From assembly GCF_004353185.1 (NCBI RefSeq), contig NZ_SMUS01000012.1, positions 1 to 64,000 of the forward strand: DNA of 64,000 nucleotides, in the 5' to 3' direction. The DNA comes from Clostridium cuniculi. GTDB taxonomy: Bacteria > Bacillota > Clostridia > Clostridiales > Clostridiaceae. The notes under the pieces are model-generated. The model searched no databases and had not been told where the DNA came from. It was given only the letters and a program-made list of their open reading frames with translations. The position numbers and the translations under genes are program-made. Within the stretch, counting starts at the first letter, position 1, and every line of letters begins with the position of its first letter. Below, one piece after another: positions 1-9,226 of this stretch.

Positions 1-211
1 TTATTACTTATTAAAAAAATATTTTATTTTCTTAATAATTTACTGTATATAAATATTATTATATATTATTTTAAGAATATCTTATTGTAATCATTTAACT
101 TTTTCTTTCTAATATATTATATTGTCATTTGATATAATTTATGTTTTTTGTTATTATTAATAATATTTAATGTATGGGTATAATATGAAAGGGTTAATTA
201 AAGGTTAATAT

Positions 212-1438
212 ATGATTGATATCTACAATAATAATAAAAAAATAATTGGATCAATAATAAAATTTAATAGAATAAATAATAATATTAGTCAAAAACAATT
301 ATCAAAGGGGATATGTGTACCATCATATTTAAGTCGTATTGAAAATGGTGAATTATTGCCTAGCGAGGATGTCTTATCTATAATTTTTAATAGACTTGGC
401 CTTGAGTTTAATGATTCTCCAGACTTTATAAATAAAGGTACACGCTATTTAAAAGATTTTTTTAATAGTCTAAACTTTAATGAATTTGATTATACAAATA
501 AGTTGTTTGATATACTAGAAAAAGAGGAAGATAAATATATAGCTTCTCCCTTAATTATTGACTATCTGTTAGCAAAGCTTGCACGATATTCTTCTACCTC
601 TTCTAGAGATAAGTTCGAAGATTCTAAAAATCTTATTTTATCGTCATTTCATTTGCTATCAAATAAACAAAAATTTATATATAATTTTTATGCTGCAATT
701 GACATATTACTATTATCTGATAATAAACAATTAGGAAAAACTTTACTTCAAGAAGCCTTAAGCTATAAAGAAAGTGGACATTGTTATTTTTGGTTATCAT
801 ATTCTTACAGAATAGAAAATAACCCTATAAAAGCTTATGATTCAATTCAAAAAGCATTAAATTTATATGTTGCTGAAGGAAATATAATAAGTATCATGGA
901 TACTTATGAAAAATTAGCAGAAGTTTATTTCATGTTAGATAATTATAGTGATGCTATTCATTATTTGGAAATTTCCTTAAATATGGCTAAAAAATTTAAA
1001 AATATCTATTTTATTGAGCATATTAATTCTATTTTATCCTGGTCTTATTATAGATTAAATGATTATGAAAAGTCATTAGAATACTTAAATTATAATACAG
1101 GTTTAATAGATCACCGCATAATAATTCCAGATACTATTATTAAATCTTTAATTTATTTTTCATTAGGAGATAAAACATCCTTAAATGCTATTATTAATCA
1201 TTTAAATACTGAATATACATTACAACATGTTAGCTCAGAGTTGTCAATTTTAATTTATGAATTATTTAATATATTTATTAGTGATGATAATTATATTAAA
1301 AACCCTCATTGGGAAGAAATATTAATTAAAATCATTAATAACATTAAAAAGTTAGTAGAGCTAAAAAAGGTTTTTACCACTTTATTAAAAGATTATTATA
1401 TAATTAATAGACGCTATAAAGATGCTTTGTTTTTATAA
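212..1438 (+). CDS. XRE-family regulator with TPR-like repeats
   Basis: This 408-residue protein starts with a Cro/C1-type helix-turn-helix (residues about 12-65, with SQKQLSKG and YLSRIENGELLPS), so it is probably a DNA-binding regulator. The rest is all-helical and TPR-like (clearest at about 190-300: WLSYSYRIENNPIKAYDSI, YLEISLNMAKKF). That architecture is shared with RRNPP/Rgg-type peptide-responsive regulators. No small peptide gene is visible beside it, so a peptide ligand is only an inference. It starts with ATG after AAAGG and stands alone, facing a bidirectional terminator shared with the CAP-domain gene. Confidence 0.75.
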   Translation: MIDIYNNNKKIIGSIIKFNRINNNISQKQLSKGICVPSYLSRIENGELLPSEDVLSIIFNRLGLEFNDSPDFINKGTRYLKDFFNSLNFNEFDYTNKLFDILEKEEDKYIASPLIIDYLLAKLARYSSTSSRDKFEDSKNLILSSFHLLSNKQKFIYNFYAAIDILLLSDNKQLGKTLLQEALSYKESGHCYFWLSYSYRIENNPIKAYDSIQKALNLYVAEGNIISIMDTYEKLAEVYFMLDNYSDAIHYLEISLNMAKKFKNIYFIEHINSILSWSYYRLNDYEKSLEYLNYNTGLIDHRIIIPDTIIKSLIYFSLGDKTSLNAIINHLNTEYTLQHVSSELSILIYELFNIFISDDNYIKNPHWEEILIKIINNIKKLVELKKVFTTLLKDYYIINRRYKDALFL

Positions 1439-1476
1439 AAATAGAGAGGTTGTCCAACGACACCCTCTCTATTTTT
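1437..1476. terminator. Bidirectional Rho-independent terminator
   Basis: A perfect 13-bp stem (AAAAATAGAGAGG paired with CCTCTCTATTTTT) around a 14-nt loop has A/T runs on both sides. It lies between two convergent genes and can serve both. Confidence 0.85.
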
Positions 1477-1490
1477 ATGTAAATCTAATT

Positions 1491-2126
1491 CTATTTATAA
1501 AACTCTTGTGTTGCATATACCTTATTTCCTATTTTATATACACCTACACCTATACTATCAAAATTCGTAGATAATATATTTTTCTTATGCCCTTCAGAGT
1601 TCATCCAGTTTGTCATAAATTGATTTGCTAATGCTGTTGGGTCAGTAATTCCACCTATGTATGCAATATTTTCTCCCCACGCATTATATGTAACTCCATC
1701 AGCCTTCATCTGTGTAGTTATATAATTACCATTTAGATCTGTATGACTAAAATAATTTTTATCCCCCATATCTTGAGATTTAATTCTCGCATACTTCTCC
1801 ATAGTTGTATTATAACTTAATGCTGGAACTCCAGCCTTTGCTCTTTCTTCATTTACTTTATTATATATAGCTTGTTCAACTTCTGCCATAAATTTCTCAT
1901 TAACAGTTGCATTATTATCTACAGTACTATTATTGTCTGTACTTTCTCCAGTTGATGGTTTTGTTACTGTTGAAGTAGATCCATTTACCGGTCTACTTGG
2001 TCTATTAGGTCTAGATACAGTTACTCTTCTAGCGTTATTACTACTATCAATTGTAGCTGCATTCGCTTGCACCCCACCAACAAATATACTTCCTAATAAT
2101 ACTAATGAAATTATTTTCGATTTCAT
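1491..2126 (-). CDS. Secreted CAP/SCP-domain protein (YkwD-like)
   Basis: The 211-residue product has a Sec signal peptide (lysine, hydrophobic core, then VQANA-AT). A low-complexity Ser/Thr/Asn/Pro linker follows (about 30-75), then a C-terminal CAP domain (about 85-211). The CAP hallmarks HTDLNG, NAWGENIAY and GHKKNIL are present, including the His and Glu that line the cavity in this fold. Bacterial CAP proteins are exported, often spore- or wall-associated, and their biochemical role is mostly unknown. I chose the ATG at 2126 because AGGAGG is 7 nt upstream; an ATG two codons earlier is only 1 nt from that site. It is monocistronic. Confidence 0.82.
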   Translation of the reverse strand: MKSKIISLVLLGSIFVGGVQANAATIDSSNNARRVTVSRPNRPSRPVNGSTSTVTKPSTGESTDNNSTVDNNATVNEKFMAEVEQAIYNKVNEERAKAGVPALSYNTTMEKYARIKSQDMGDKNYFSHTDLNGNYITTQMKADGVTYNAWGENIAYIGGITDPTALANQFMTNWMNSEGHKKNILSTNFDSIGVGVYKIGNKVYATQEFYK

Positions 2127-2440
2127 TTCCATTCCTCCTATAATTTGAACTATTATCCATAATTCATTTTTAGTCGTTATGTACTTTTACGTCTTTAACA
2201 ACTTGTCCACTTGATAATAACACAACAATTTAAATTTTATAATAGTAGATTGTTGGTTAAAATATATTATATATCCTGTAAAAAAAACAATTATCATATA
2301 TGGTTAAATAATGATACTAATTTATCTCATAATTTTATAAAAAGTCGACCTGTTGATATGGTACTTTTATAATAATATATTAATTAATTTTATCATAAAT
2401 ATATCATATCTTTAGTCGATTTTTATTTAATTCTTTTATT

Positions 2441-2776
2441 TTACACGTAATTGAACTTACACTCTGAAAAATCAAAATAATCTCTATACTCAAATCTGCA
2501 TATACCTTCAAATTCATTCTCATTCCAGAAATTATTTCCTATTATATTACTAGAATTGATTAATTCACTTATTTCATTATAATCTATTGTGTTCCCATTA
2601 TCCTTTATACATTGTTTTAAACATCTTAATATATCTGATTCTTCTCCATAGTTTTTTAAGCTTTCAGAATCAGTGTTTACTATTATATGATTTACTCTGA
2701 AAAATTTATTGTTTTCTATTTTTTTAGCTATATCTGTATCCTTTACAGCCAAAAGTGATTTAATTTTTATTCTCAT
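2441..2776 (-). CDS. Hypothetical protein, 111 residues
   Basis: I do not recognise this protein. It is soluble and acidic, with no signal peptide or membrane segment, two scattered cysteines and a C-terminal Asn/Glu/Phe-rich part (NNFWNENEFEG, EYRDYFDFSE). The start is an ATG 8 nt after a strong AGGAGG, which together with normal low-G+C coding content supports a real gene. It stands alone, with about 300 bp of A+T-rich DNA on its 3' side in which I see nothing more. Confidence 0.55.
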   Translation of the reverse strand: MRIKIKSLLAVKDTDIAKKIENNKFFRVNHIIVNTDSESLKNYGEESDILRCLKQCIKDNGNTIDYNEISELINSSNIIGNNFWNENEFEGICRFEYRDYFDFSECKFNYV

Positions 2777-2968
2777 AAATTATCCCTCCTAAATCCTCTT
2801 GTATACCTTTACATTATTAATATATATTCAATTATTTTTTAAATAATACTAACAATATTTTTTTATTTTAATTATAAAATGGTAATAATAACAATGTATC
2901 ATTATTTATAATTAACATAAAACAATAATAGAAAGTATATTTTTATTCTTATCTTATAGGAGGTTAAA

Positions 2969-3406
2969 ATGAAAAAGCACAAAAGCCAAAAAATTAAAGA
3001 AGTAATTCACCAAAGTGACGAAGATCTTAATCTACATGAAATAAAAGCTAGAACAGGTGCTGGAAATGGATATAAACATCATACCCCTAATAATCATCAT
3101 GTAGAAACTGCAAAAGAAATAAGTGATTCTGATCCAATTCATAAAAGCCATAAAATAACAAATGTTATTAACGAACATGATGGCAATTTAAATTTACATG
3201 AAATAAAAGCTAAAACTGGTGCTGGAAGTGGTCATAAACATCATCATCCTAATGATAATGACGTAGAAACTGAAAAAGAAGTAAATATATTTAATAAAAC
3301 TTATAAAAGCGATAAAATTAAAGATGTTATTGAAGAACATGATGGTGATTTAAATTTACATGAAATAAAAGCTAAAACTGGCGCTGGAAGTGGTCATAAA
3401 CATTAA
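2969..3406 (+). CDS. His-rich protein made of three 54-residue repeats
   Basis: The 145-residue product consists of two complete repeats and one shortened repeat with an exact 54-residue period. The core LNLHEIKA(R/K)TGAG starts at residues 20, 74 and 128, and a KS..KI..VI element starts at 5, 59 and 113. The repeats end in His-rich, hydrophilic segments (GHKHHHPND). There is no signal peptide, membrane segment or cysteine. I recognise no family. The clustered histidines suggest metal binding, and small repeat proteins of this type can be structural spore or envelope components, but both ideas are inference. The ATG follows a strong TAGGAGG. Confidence 0.65.
   Translation: MKKHKSQKIKEVIHQSDEDLNLHEIKARTGAGNGYKHHTPNNHHVETAKEISDSDPIHKSHKITNVINEHDGNLNLHEIKAKTGAGSGHKHHHPNDNDVETEKEVNIFNKTYKSDKIKDVIEEHDGDLNLHEIKAKTGAGSGHKH
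2981..3403 (+). repeat. Tandem 162-bp in-gene repeat (2.6 copies)
   Basis: The coding sequence repeats every 162 bp (54 codons), with units starting near 2981, 3143 and 3305. Units two and three are the most alike, pointing to a recent second duplication. Confidence 0.8.
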
Positions 3407-3407
3407 A

Positions 3408-3460
3408 AGATAAACATAATGTCTTACTTTTCAAAAAAAAGTAAGACATTATGTTTATCT
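3408..3460. terminator. Bidirectional terminator with 24-bp perfect stem
   Basis: A perfect 24-bp stem (AGATAAACATAATGTCTTAC... and its complement) surrounds a 5-nt loop between two convergent genes. The stop codon of the minus-strand FUSC gene lies inside the right arm. Confidence 0.88.
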
Positions 3461-4729
3461 CCAAAAATAAGGTTCATATATTCTTTTTAGCTTTTTAACT
3501 ATTTCATTAGATTCGTTTTTATTTACCTTTAAATTTTTTCCTTCTTCAATACTTTCAAAAGTTATTATGTTATCAGATTTAGTTAGTTCTTTAATATAAT
3601 TAATCATATTCTCTTTAATTGCTTGCTTATTATATATTTTTATATAAGAATATCCTGGAAAATCATCAGAACTATATTTTAAAATTTTAAACTTCTCTGT
3701 ATATTTAAGCTTCTCCATTTCTAAGTATAAATTTTTTATCTTATCATTTTTATCTATTAGCATCAAATAAACTGCTCCATATCTTTCTGGCAACTCTTCT
3801 TTAATATAATTTCTATAAGGAGATGATCTAAGAGCATTATAAATTCTTTTTTCTGCAGAATTTTTAAAATCACCATAATAAATCATTACGGAATCTTCAA
3901 CTACTACATTAACAAAACAATGAAAATTATTCTTTTTAAATAACTGTAAAAACTCTTTTGTCTCTGAATGTGTCATCTCATATACTTTTAGATATCTATT
4001 ATCTTTTACATCAAATAATATAGCTCCATCCATAGCAATAACAGGAAGTTTTATTCTAATATCCTTTAAGGCTTCTAACAGTGCAGCTGGGGTTCTCATG
4101 GTTGCAATAGTAAATTTAAGTCCATCATCTAACATCTTATTTAGCTCAATTTTACTATAAGGCGTTAGTGTATCATTCATATTTAATAAAACTTTATCTA
4201 GTTCAGAAACAAATAATATGTTATCTCTTTTCTTTCTAGGAATTCTTGCAGTATTTATTATTAAAGCTAAAATTATACCAATCATTGTATCTATAACTCT
4301 ATTAAAAACAAAGAAATACGGATTTCTATCAGTAAGATGGTTAACAACTATACTTAAAAAAACTACACAAGAAAAATATGATGAATTTTTTTTATTTATT
4401 ATTACCGTTGTATATATAACAGGTATTATTAATATTGATATTATTACATACCTAATAAAATCATTTTCAAATGGTAAGAAATAATACTCTATTAATATCA
4501 TTAATAACCCATAAAATGCTCCTATCATAGTTCCTATAGTTCTTTGTATTGCATTCGCCTTTGCATTACTAGAATATGGTTGCATACACCATAAAACTGA
4601 CAATGCAGTATAAAATGGTGCCCCTTGTCTTCCTCTAAGTAAATAAATAATAAATCCTAACAGTACCCCAACTGATGATTTAATAATACGCATTCCTATT
4701 GGTGGAAGTGCTGCTGATTTAAACCTCAT
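3455..4729 (-). CDS. FUSC-type membrane protein fused to degenerate HAD domain
   Basis: Residues 1-165 form about six hydrophobic helices of the FUSC/aromatic-acid-exporter type, including the conserved QPYSSNAKANAIQRTIGT stretch. Residues 170-424 resemble a cytosolic Cof-type HAD phosphatase: LNKMLDDGLKFTIATMRTP matches HAD motif II and MDGAILFD matches the substrate-side region. Motif I, normally DxDGT, reads SELDKVLL (residues 175-182), so the nucleophilic Asp is Glu and GT is KV. The HAD part is therefore probably a non-catalytic sensor or binding domain. The ATG follows GGAGG. The transported substrate is unknown. Confidence 0.7.
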   Translation of the reverse strand: MRFKSAALPPIGMRIIKSSVGVLLGFIIYLLRGRQGAPFYTALSVLWCMQPYSSNAKANAIQRTIGTMIGAFYGLLMILIEYYFLPFENDFIRYVIISILIIPVIYTTVIINKKNSSYFSCVVFLSIVVNHLTDRNPYFFVFNRVIDTMIGIILALIINTARIPRKKRDNILFVSELDKVLLNMNDTLTPYSKIELNKMLDDGLKFTIATMRTPAALLEALKDIRIKLPVIAMDGAILFDVKDNRYLKVYEMTHSETKEFLQLFKKNNFHCFVNVVVEDSVMIYYGDFKNSAEKRIYNALRSSPYRNYIKEELPERYGAVYLMLIDKNDKIKNLYLEMEKLKYTEKFKILKYSSDDFPGYSYIKIYNKQAIKENMINYIKELTKSDNIITFESIEEGKNLKVNKNESNEIVKKLKRIYEPYFWR

Positions 4730-4927
4730 TAATATCCTCCATATCTTTTTTATTTTATTAAATTATAATTTAACACAAAGTTAATATATCATCATCAATT
4801 ATTTTATGCAATAAAAGTCTTATGTATGGTTAACAATAGTAAATACTTCTTCTACATTTACTTCTCTACTACAAATAGTGACAATACATTATATTGCCAC
4901 TATTTGAATATCCACATGCTTCAATTT

Positions 4928-5548
4928 TTACTTAGAACACTCTCGCAGATAATTTTCTTCAACTTTTGACCAATCTAGTATATTCCAAATATTTTTTACA
5001 TAATTAGCTCTCAAATTTTTATATTTTAAATAATATGCATGCTCCCATACATCAATTGTTAATATGGGCTTCATCTTAAAAATTAATGGTGAATCTTGAT
5101 TTGATGTTGAAATTACATCAAGCTCACCCTTTTCATTAACTACGAGCCACGAATATCCTGATCCAAATTGATTTATGGCTCTCTTTGATATTTCATCTTT
5201 TAAATTTTCTATATTACCATATTTCTTATTAATTTCCATTGATAACTTACCACTTGGATATTTCTTAGGTCTTTGTGATAAAATAGAAAAATATAAATTA
5301 TGATTAGCTACACCTCCTCCTTGATTAATTACATCCTTTCTTATTTCTTTAGGAACTTTTTCAACATTATAAAGTATTTCTTCTAATGTTTTTCCTTCAG
5401 TAAATTTTTCATATCCCTCAAGGACTTTATTTAGCTTATCTACATATCCTTGTAAATGCTTTGTATAATGTATACATACTGTTTCTGTATCAATATAAGG
5501 CTCTAAATCCTTATATTTATATTGTAATGGCCACTTATCATATTTCAT
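4928..5548 (-). CDS. sodA: Superoxide dismutase, Mn-type Fe/Mn family
   Basis: This 206-residue enzyme dismutates superoxide in the cytoplasm. The metal ligands are visible: His27 (CIHYTKHLQ), the His in VANHNLYF, and Asp and His in DVWEHAYYLKYKN. The residues that tune the metal are of Mn type: GGG before the second histidine and a Gln in STSNQDSP instead of the N-terminal Gln of Fe enzymes. The length is normal. AGGAGG precedes the ATG. It is monocistronic; for an anaerobe it would be an oxygen-exposure defence gene. Confidence 0.92.
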   Translation of the reverse strand: MKYDKWPLQYKYKDLEPYIDTETVCIHYTKHLQGYVDKLNKVLEGYEKFTEGKTLEEILYNVEKVPKEIRKDVINQGGGVANHNLYFSILSQRPKKYPSGKLSMEINKKYGNIENLKDEISKRAINQFGSGYSWLVVNEKGELDVISTSNQDSPLIFKMKPILTIDVWEHAYYLKYKNLRANYVKNIWNILDWSKVEENYLRECSK

Positions 5549-5636
5549 ACACTCTCCTCCTTCTTATTTTACTAATATTTTATTTATGATTTTTATATTC
5601 ATAAATATTATTATTTTTTTAAATATATAAAAAAAA

Positions 5637-5658
5637 GAGCTAGTATTTGTACTAACTC
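5637..5658 (-). terminator. Terminator of the FNT gene
   Basis: Read on the minus strand, GAGTTAGTA pairs with TACTAGCTC (one G-U) around a 4-nt loop, followed by six T. It directly follows the FNT channel gene. Confidence 0.8.
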
Positions 5659-5672
5659 TCATAATAATAACA

Positions 5673-6443
5673 TTATTTATTTTTTCTTGATATTAAATAA
5701 TAAGGTACTGCAACAAAGAATATTCCACCAATCATATTTCCTAAAGTTACGATTCCTATATTATATGCATAACCTGCAATACTTACAGCTGCTGTGCCTG
5801 GAGATAAAAGTCCAATTGTAAGTAATGTCATATTAGCAACACTATGTTCAAATCCAGCTGTAATAAATATAAATAGACACCAGAATATCATTATTAATTT
5901 TGAAACATCATCTTTACATCTAAAAGTACACCATACAGCTAAGCAAACTAGCATATTACAGAATAACCCTCTAAAGAATAATTCTTGAACTGGTAAACTC
6001 ATTTTCGTAGCTGAAGTATTTGCTATAAATTCTCCAACTGGCCCTTTTGCAAGTCCTGTTAAATAAAACATATATCCTGCTAATATTGATCCAACTAAGT
6101 TACCAATAAAACTAACTATCCATACTTTTATAGTATCTATCCAAGATAAGCTTTTATTTAATGAGCCTACTGCCATTATAAAATTATTTCCAGTAAATAA
6201 TTCTGAACCTGCAAAAACAACTAAACTTAAAGCTCCACCAAATGCAATTCCCATAACAATCTTAGTTGCTGGAGATGATGCCGCTGTTAACAATCCTCCA
6301 ATTGTAAATATAAGCATTATGGCCATACCTACAAAAATTCCTGCTAACATTGCTGAAACAAAATATCCTAACTTATTATTTTTTAATAAATCACTTTTTG
6401 CTTTAGCTGCTACTGCAACTTTATTAATTTCTTCATTAAACAT
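5673..6443 (-). CDS. Formate/nitrite transporter (FNT) family channel
   Basis: The 256-residue product is a six-helix FNT channel that would pass small monovalent anions such as formate, nitrite or hydrosulfide as a pentamer in the cytoplasmic membrane. Signature stretches are visible: SELFTGNNF in the helix-2 region, the WIVSFIGNLVGS helix, and FEHSVANM, which carries the central pore His. The sequence alone does not separate FocA, NirC and HSC subtypes. The ATG follows GGGGAATAAT. It is monocistronic; a second FNT gene lies near 24 kb. Confidence 0.85.
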   Translation of the reverse strand: MFNEEINKVAVAAKAKSDLLKNNKLGYFVSAMLAGIFVGMAIMLIFTIGGLLTAASSPATKIVMGIAFGGALSLVVFAGSELFTGNNFIMAVGSLNKSLSWIDTIKVWIVSFIGNLVGSILAGYMFYLTGLAKGPVGEFIANTSATKMSLPVQELFFRGLFCNMLVCLAVWCTFRCKDDVSKLIMIFWCLFIFITAGFEHSVANMTLLTIGLLSPGTAAVSIAGYAYNIGIVTLGNMIGGIFFVAVPYYLISRKNK

Positions 6444-6720
6444 ATTATTCCCCCTATATCATTGTTATTTAAATAACAATTTATAAGGTTATTATATATT
6501 CTTTATAAAAAATATACAGTGATTAAAATCACGAAATTCTATTATTTTTAGTAATTTTTACTTATACTTTTACATTTTCATTCCTTTTTGTATTAATTTT
6601 TCTCTATATATTGTGATTTTAAAAATTTTTTAAATATATCTCACTATTTCTTATAACTCTAATTCTCTATTCCGCCCTTAATATTGATATTATTTTATCA
6701 TTCTATGTTTTTAAATAATA
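6444..6720. other. Intergenic region upstream of FNT gene
   Basis: This A+T-rich stretch separates the FNT gene from the next minus-strand unit. It must carry the FNT promoter. I see no convincing RNA gene or ORF in it. Confidence 0.4.
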
Positions 6721-6770
6721 TAATAAAAATATCTCCTATAATAAACAAGTTATAGGAGATATTTTTATTA
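6721..6770 (-). terminator. Terminator of the zinc-ribbon gene
   Basis: A perfect 21-bp stem (arms TAATAAAAATATCTCCTATAA and its complement) with an 8-nt loop lies just after the stop codon of the minus-strand zinc-ribbon gene. Confidence 0.85.
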
Positions 6771-6783
6771 TTATATAATTTTA

Positions 6784-7401
6784 TTACTGCCTATTATAAT
6801 AGTTTATTCCATCATTAGGCTTAAAATATGTTCTAATATATCCATCTGTTGATACAAATACTATCTCATTTTTTTCCTCATCATAGTATATCTCATCACC
6901 ATCTTCTGCTTCTGTTTTATGTTTTGAAGTAGATGAATTAATAACTTCATTAGCACCTTTTAGATATTCTTCTTTTGATTTATAACCAAATTCACTTCCA
7001 TGTTTCTCGAAATGATCTTCCCACAATATTTCATTACGGAACTCTAGTGAAACATTGTTTTCTTGGGTTCCAAAGTTTGTCCTAATTTCTTGCCAATTAA
7101 TATCTATATTAAATAATTTACCCAAAAGTAAAACTATAAGAACTAATCCTGCAGCTATAATATTTCTAAATGTTTTTTTCTTGCTGTCACTTTTATAATC
7201 CTTATGGATATTATCTTTATTATTATTTATCTTTTCACTTTTACTATTCTCTATGTTATATTCTTTATTATTGTTTTTATTTTCCTTTCTACATTCACTA
7301 CATCTTTTAGGTAGTTCTAAATTTTTATCATTAAAGAATTTAATCTCTGAATCCGATAATACAAATTCTTTACCACATTGCTTACACTTTCTTTTTATCA
7401 C
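6784..7401 (-). CDS. Zinc-ribbon membrane protein of unknown function
   Basis: The 205-residue product starts with a zinc-ribbon-like segment (CKQCGKEF ... CSECRKE; four Cys at about residues 6, 9, 35 and 38). A Lys/Asn-rich hydrophilic linker follows, then one transmembrane helix (about 89-106, NIIAAGLVLIVLLLGKLF) and a roughly 95-residue acidic C-terminal domain. The topology suggests a cytosolic zinc ribbon and an external C-terminal domain. I cannot name a function. The start is GTG, 6 nt after GGGAGG. It stands alone. Confidence 0.65.
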   Translation of the reverse strand: MIKRKCKQCGKEFVLSDSEIKFFNDKNLELPKRCSECRKENKNNNKEYNIENSKSEKINNNKDNIHKDYKSDSKKKTFRNIIAAGLVLIVLLLGKLFNIDINWQEIRTNFGTQENNVSLEFRNEILWEDHFEKHGSEFGYKSKEEYLKGANEVINSSTSKHKTEAEDGDEIYYDEEKNEIVFVSTDGYIRTYFKPNDGINYYNRQ

Positions 7402-7572
7402 TTTTAACCTCCCATTAGCTTATTTTAATATTATAAAATTATTTAACTTTAAAATATAATTAATATGTTATCATATAATCTAAAAAAGTTCTTTAATAAA
7501 TTTATAATATTATAAATTTATCACAAACTAAATGTATATCTCTTTATTAAATCTATTTAGGTGGTGATATTT

Positions 7573-8067
7573 TTGAAAAAATTTTTAGAGTATCTATTCA
7601 TTATTGAAGGAATATTATTTGGAATAATAGGCGTATTATTCTTTATAAATCCTTTTAGTACTTTAGCAAGTTTTATTAATATTTGTGGAGTGTTAATAAT
7701 TCTTGCTGGTATATTTAGTATTATTAGATCTCTTACTTCTGCTAATAATGTTTTTTTAATAGTAAATGGTATAATTTCAATTTTATTCGGTTTACTTTTA
7801 TGTTTCTCCCCTATAGCAACAATTAATAGCCTTGCTCTATTCTTTGGTGCATGGGTAATTATTAGAGGAATTTACTTATTTATAATGGCAATTAAATATA
7901 AAAATTTAGGTTTTAATTTTCACACTGTTTATATTCTTCTTTTATTTATTTTAGGATTATTAATATTATTTAATCCTTTAATCACGGTATTGACAACACC
8001 TTATATTATAGGTACTTTCTTTATAATTTCAGCAGTATGTGAAATATATTTAGGCTTTAAAATTTAG
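7573..8067 (+). CDS. DUF308/HdeD-family membrane protein
   Basis: This small integral membrane protein has about six hydrophobic helices in the pairwise pattern of DUF308/HdeD proteins (FFINPFSTLASF, FSPIATINSLALFFGAWVIIRG, LFNPLITVLTTPYIIG). The repeated helix-NP-helix motif supports the family. Its molecular role is unknown; the E. coli relative HdeD is linked to acid stress. I chose the TTG at 7573 because AGGTGGTGAT, nearly the full Shine-Dalgarno sequence, lies just upstream; the GTG codons at 7561 and 7564 are inside that site. Confidence 0.7.
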   Translation: MKKFLEYLFIIEGILFGIIGVLFFINPFSTLASFINICGVLIILAGIFSIIRSLTSANNVFLIVNGIISILFGLLLCFSPIATINSLALFFGAWVIIRGIYLFIMAIKYKNLGFNFHTVYILLLFILGLLILFNPLITVLTTPYIIGTFFIISAVCEIYLGFKI

Positions 8068-8076
8068 ATATATTAT

Positions 8077-8113
8077 AAAAAGTGTTTTATCATATTTTGA
8101 TAAAGCACTTTTT
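8077..8113 (+). terminator. Terminator of the DUF308 gene
   Basis: AAAAAGTGTTTTATCA pairs with TGATAAAGCACTTTTT (one G-U) around a 5-nt loop and ends in a T run. Confidence 0.85.
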
Positions 8114-8205
8114 ATATTTACTCTAATAATTTTCTATATAATATATTATAAATAGTTTAATATGTTATTTTCAATAACTTTTTATTTCTTTATAATTTTA
8201 ACAAT

Positions 8206-9021
8206 TCATTCATCAATAAACTTGGTTATCTCCTTATTAAACTTATCTCTTTCATCATAAAAGGTAGCATGCCCGCTATTTAAAAATTTCACTAATTTAC
8301 TGTTCTTTATTAGTTTTTTCTGCTCTTCTGCTAAAGGAAATAAACAAACTTTATCATGAATACCATGTATAATTAAAGTTTCAACCTTTATTTTTTTCAT
8401 ATCATCAAATAAAGATTCTTCATCTAACCAAGTTTGTGCAATTTTTGCTGTTGACCATCCAGCAGCTTGTAGTCCTAGTTGAAAAAACCATTCCATAAAA
8501 GGTTTACTAACTTTTTTGTAAAAAAACATATCTCCAAAATTTCTTAACATCTTAGGCCTATCACTATATGTTCCCTCTATTATTTCTTCAACAGCCTTTC
8601 TACTTATTCCATATGGAAAATATGAACGCTTAATAAGACTTGGAGCAGCTGCTCCACAAAGAATTAGCTTATCTACTCCTTTGCCCTTATGTCTTGCCAT
8701 ATATCTTATAGCTATAGCACCTCCTGTAGAATGCCCTAATAATATAAAATTATCTAAACATAATGTATCTACTACTGTCTTTATATCATCACTTAATGTA
8801 TCATAATCATATCCACATACCGGTCTATCAGAACTTCCAAATCCCCTTTGATCTATTCCAATACACCTATATCCTTTGTCAATTAAATAATCATATTGAT
8901 ATTCAAATAAATCATGGCTTCCTGGCCATCCATGTAAAAAAACAATAGTCTTATCTGCTTTTTCATTAAGATCTTCTACATATATTTTTACATTTGATTC
9001 ACCCTTAACATAATATCCCAT
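8206..9021 (-). CDS. Alpha/beta-fold hydrolase
   Basis: The 271-residue protein has the alpha/beta-hydrolase landmarks: oxyanion-hole HGWPGS (about 30), the nucleophile elbow GHSTGG (Ser near residue 97), an acid-strand region (LIIHGIHDKVC) and the catalytic His in NSGHATFYDE near the C-terminus. It lacks a signal peptide and is probably cytosolic. Sequence relatives include esterases, haloperoxidase-like and epoxide-hydrolase-like enzymes, so the substrate cannot be given. The ATG follows TGGAG. It is divergent from the MFS transporter gene, which could hint at a shared substrate but does not prove one. Confidence 0.8.
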   Translation of the reverse strand: MGYYVKGESNVKIYVEDLNEKADKTIVFLHGWPGSHDLFEYQYDYLIDKGYRCIGIDQRGFGSSDRPVCGYDYDTLSDDIKTVVDTLCLDNFILLGHSTGGAIAIRYMARHKGKGVDKLILCGAAAPSLIKRSYFPYGISRKAVEEIIEGTYSDRPKMLRNFGDMFFYKKVSKPFMEWFFQLGLQAAGWSTAKIAQTWLDEESLFDDMKKIKVETLIIHGIHDKVCLFPLAEEQKKLIKNSKLVKFLNSGHATFYDERDKFNKEITKFIDE

Positions 9022-9226
9022 TCTTTTACTCCATTAAATTAAATATTTATTATAGATTATTCTAAAAAATATTTAATTGTTCTTATGAAACAAAGATTCT
9101 ACAAATAATACGAACTGATTTTTAAATAAATTTATTCTTTAAATATGAACTATATTTACATCTTTTAAGATTACTAGGGAAATCTAAATTTATAATTTAA
9201 TAGTATTTTTAGAAAGGATAATATTT

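Noticed and set aside
5673..6443. Firm naming of either FNT gene as focA or nirC
   Set aside because: The visible motifs are shared by formate, nitrite and hydrosulfide channels, and neighbours do not decide it.
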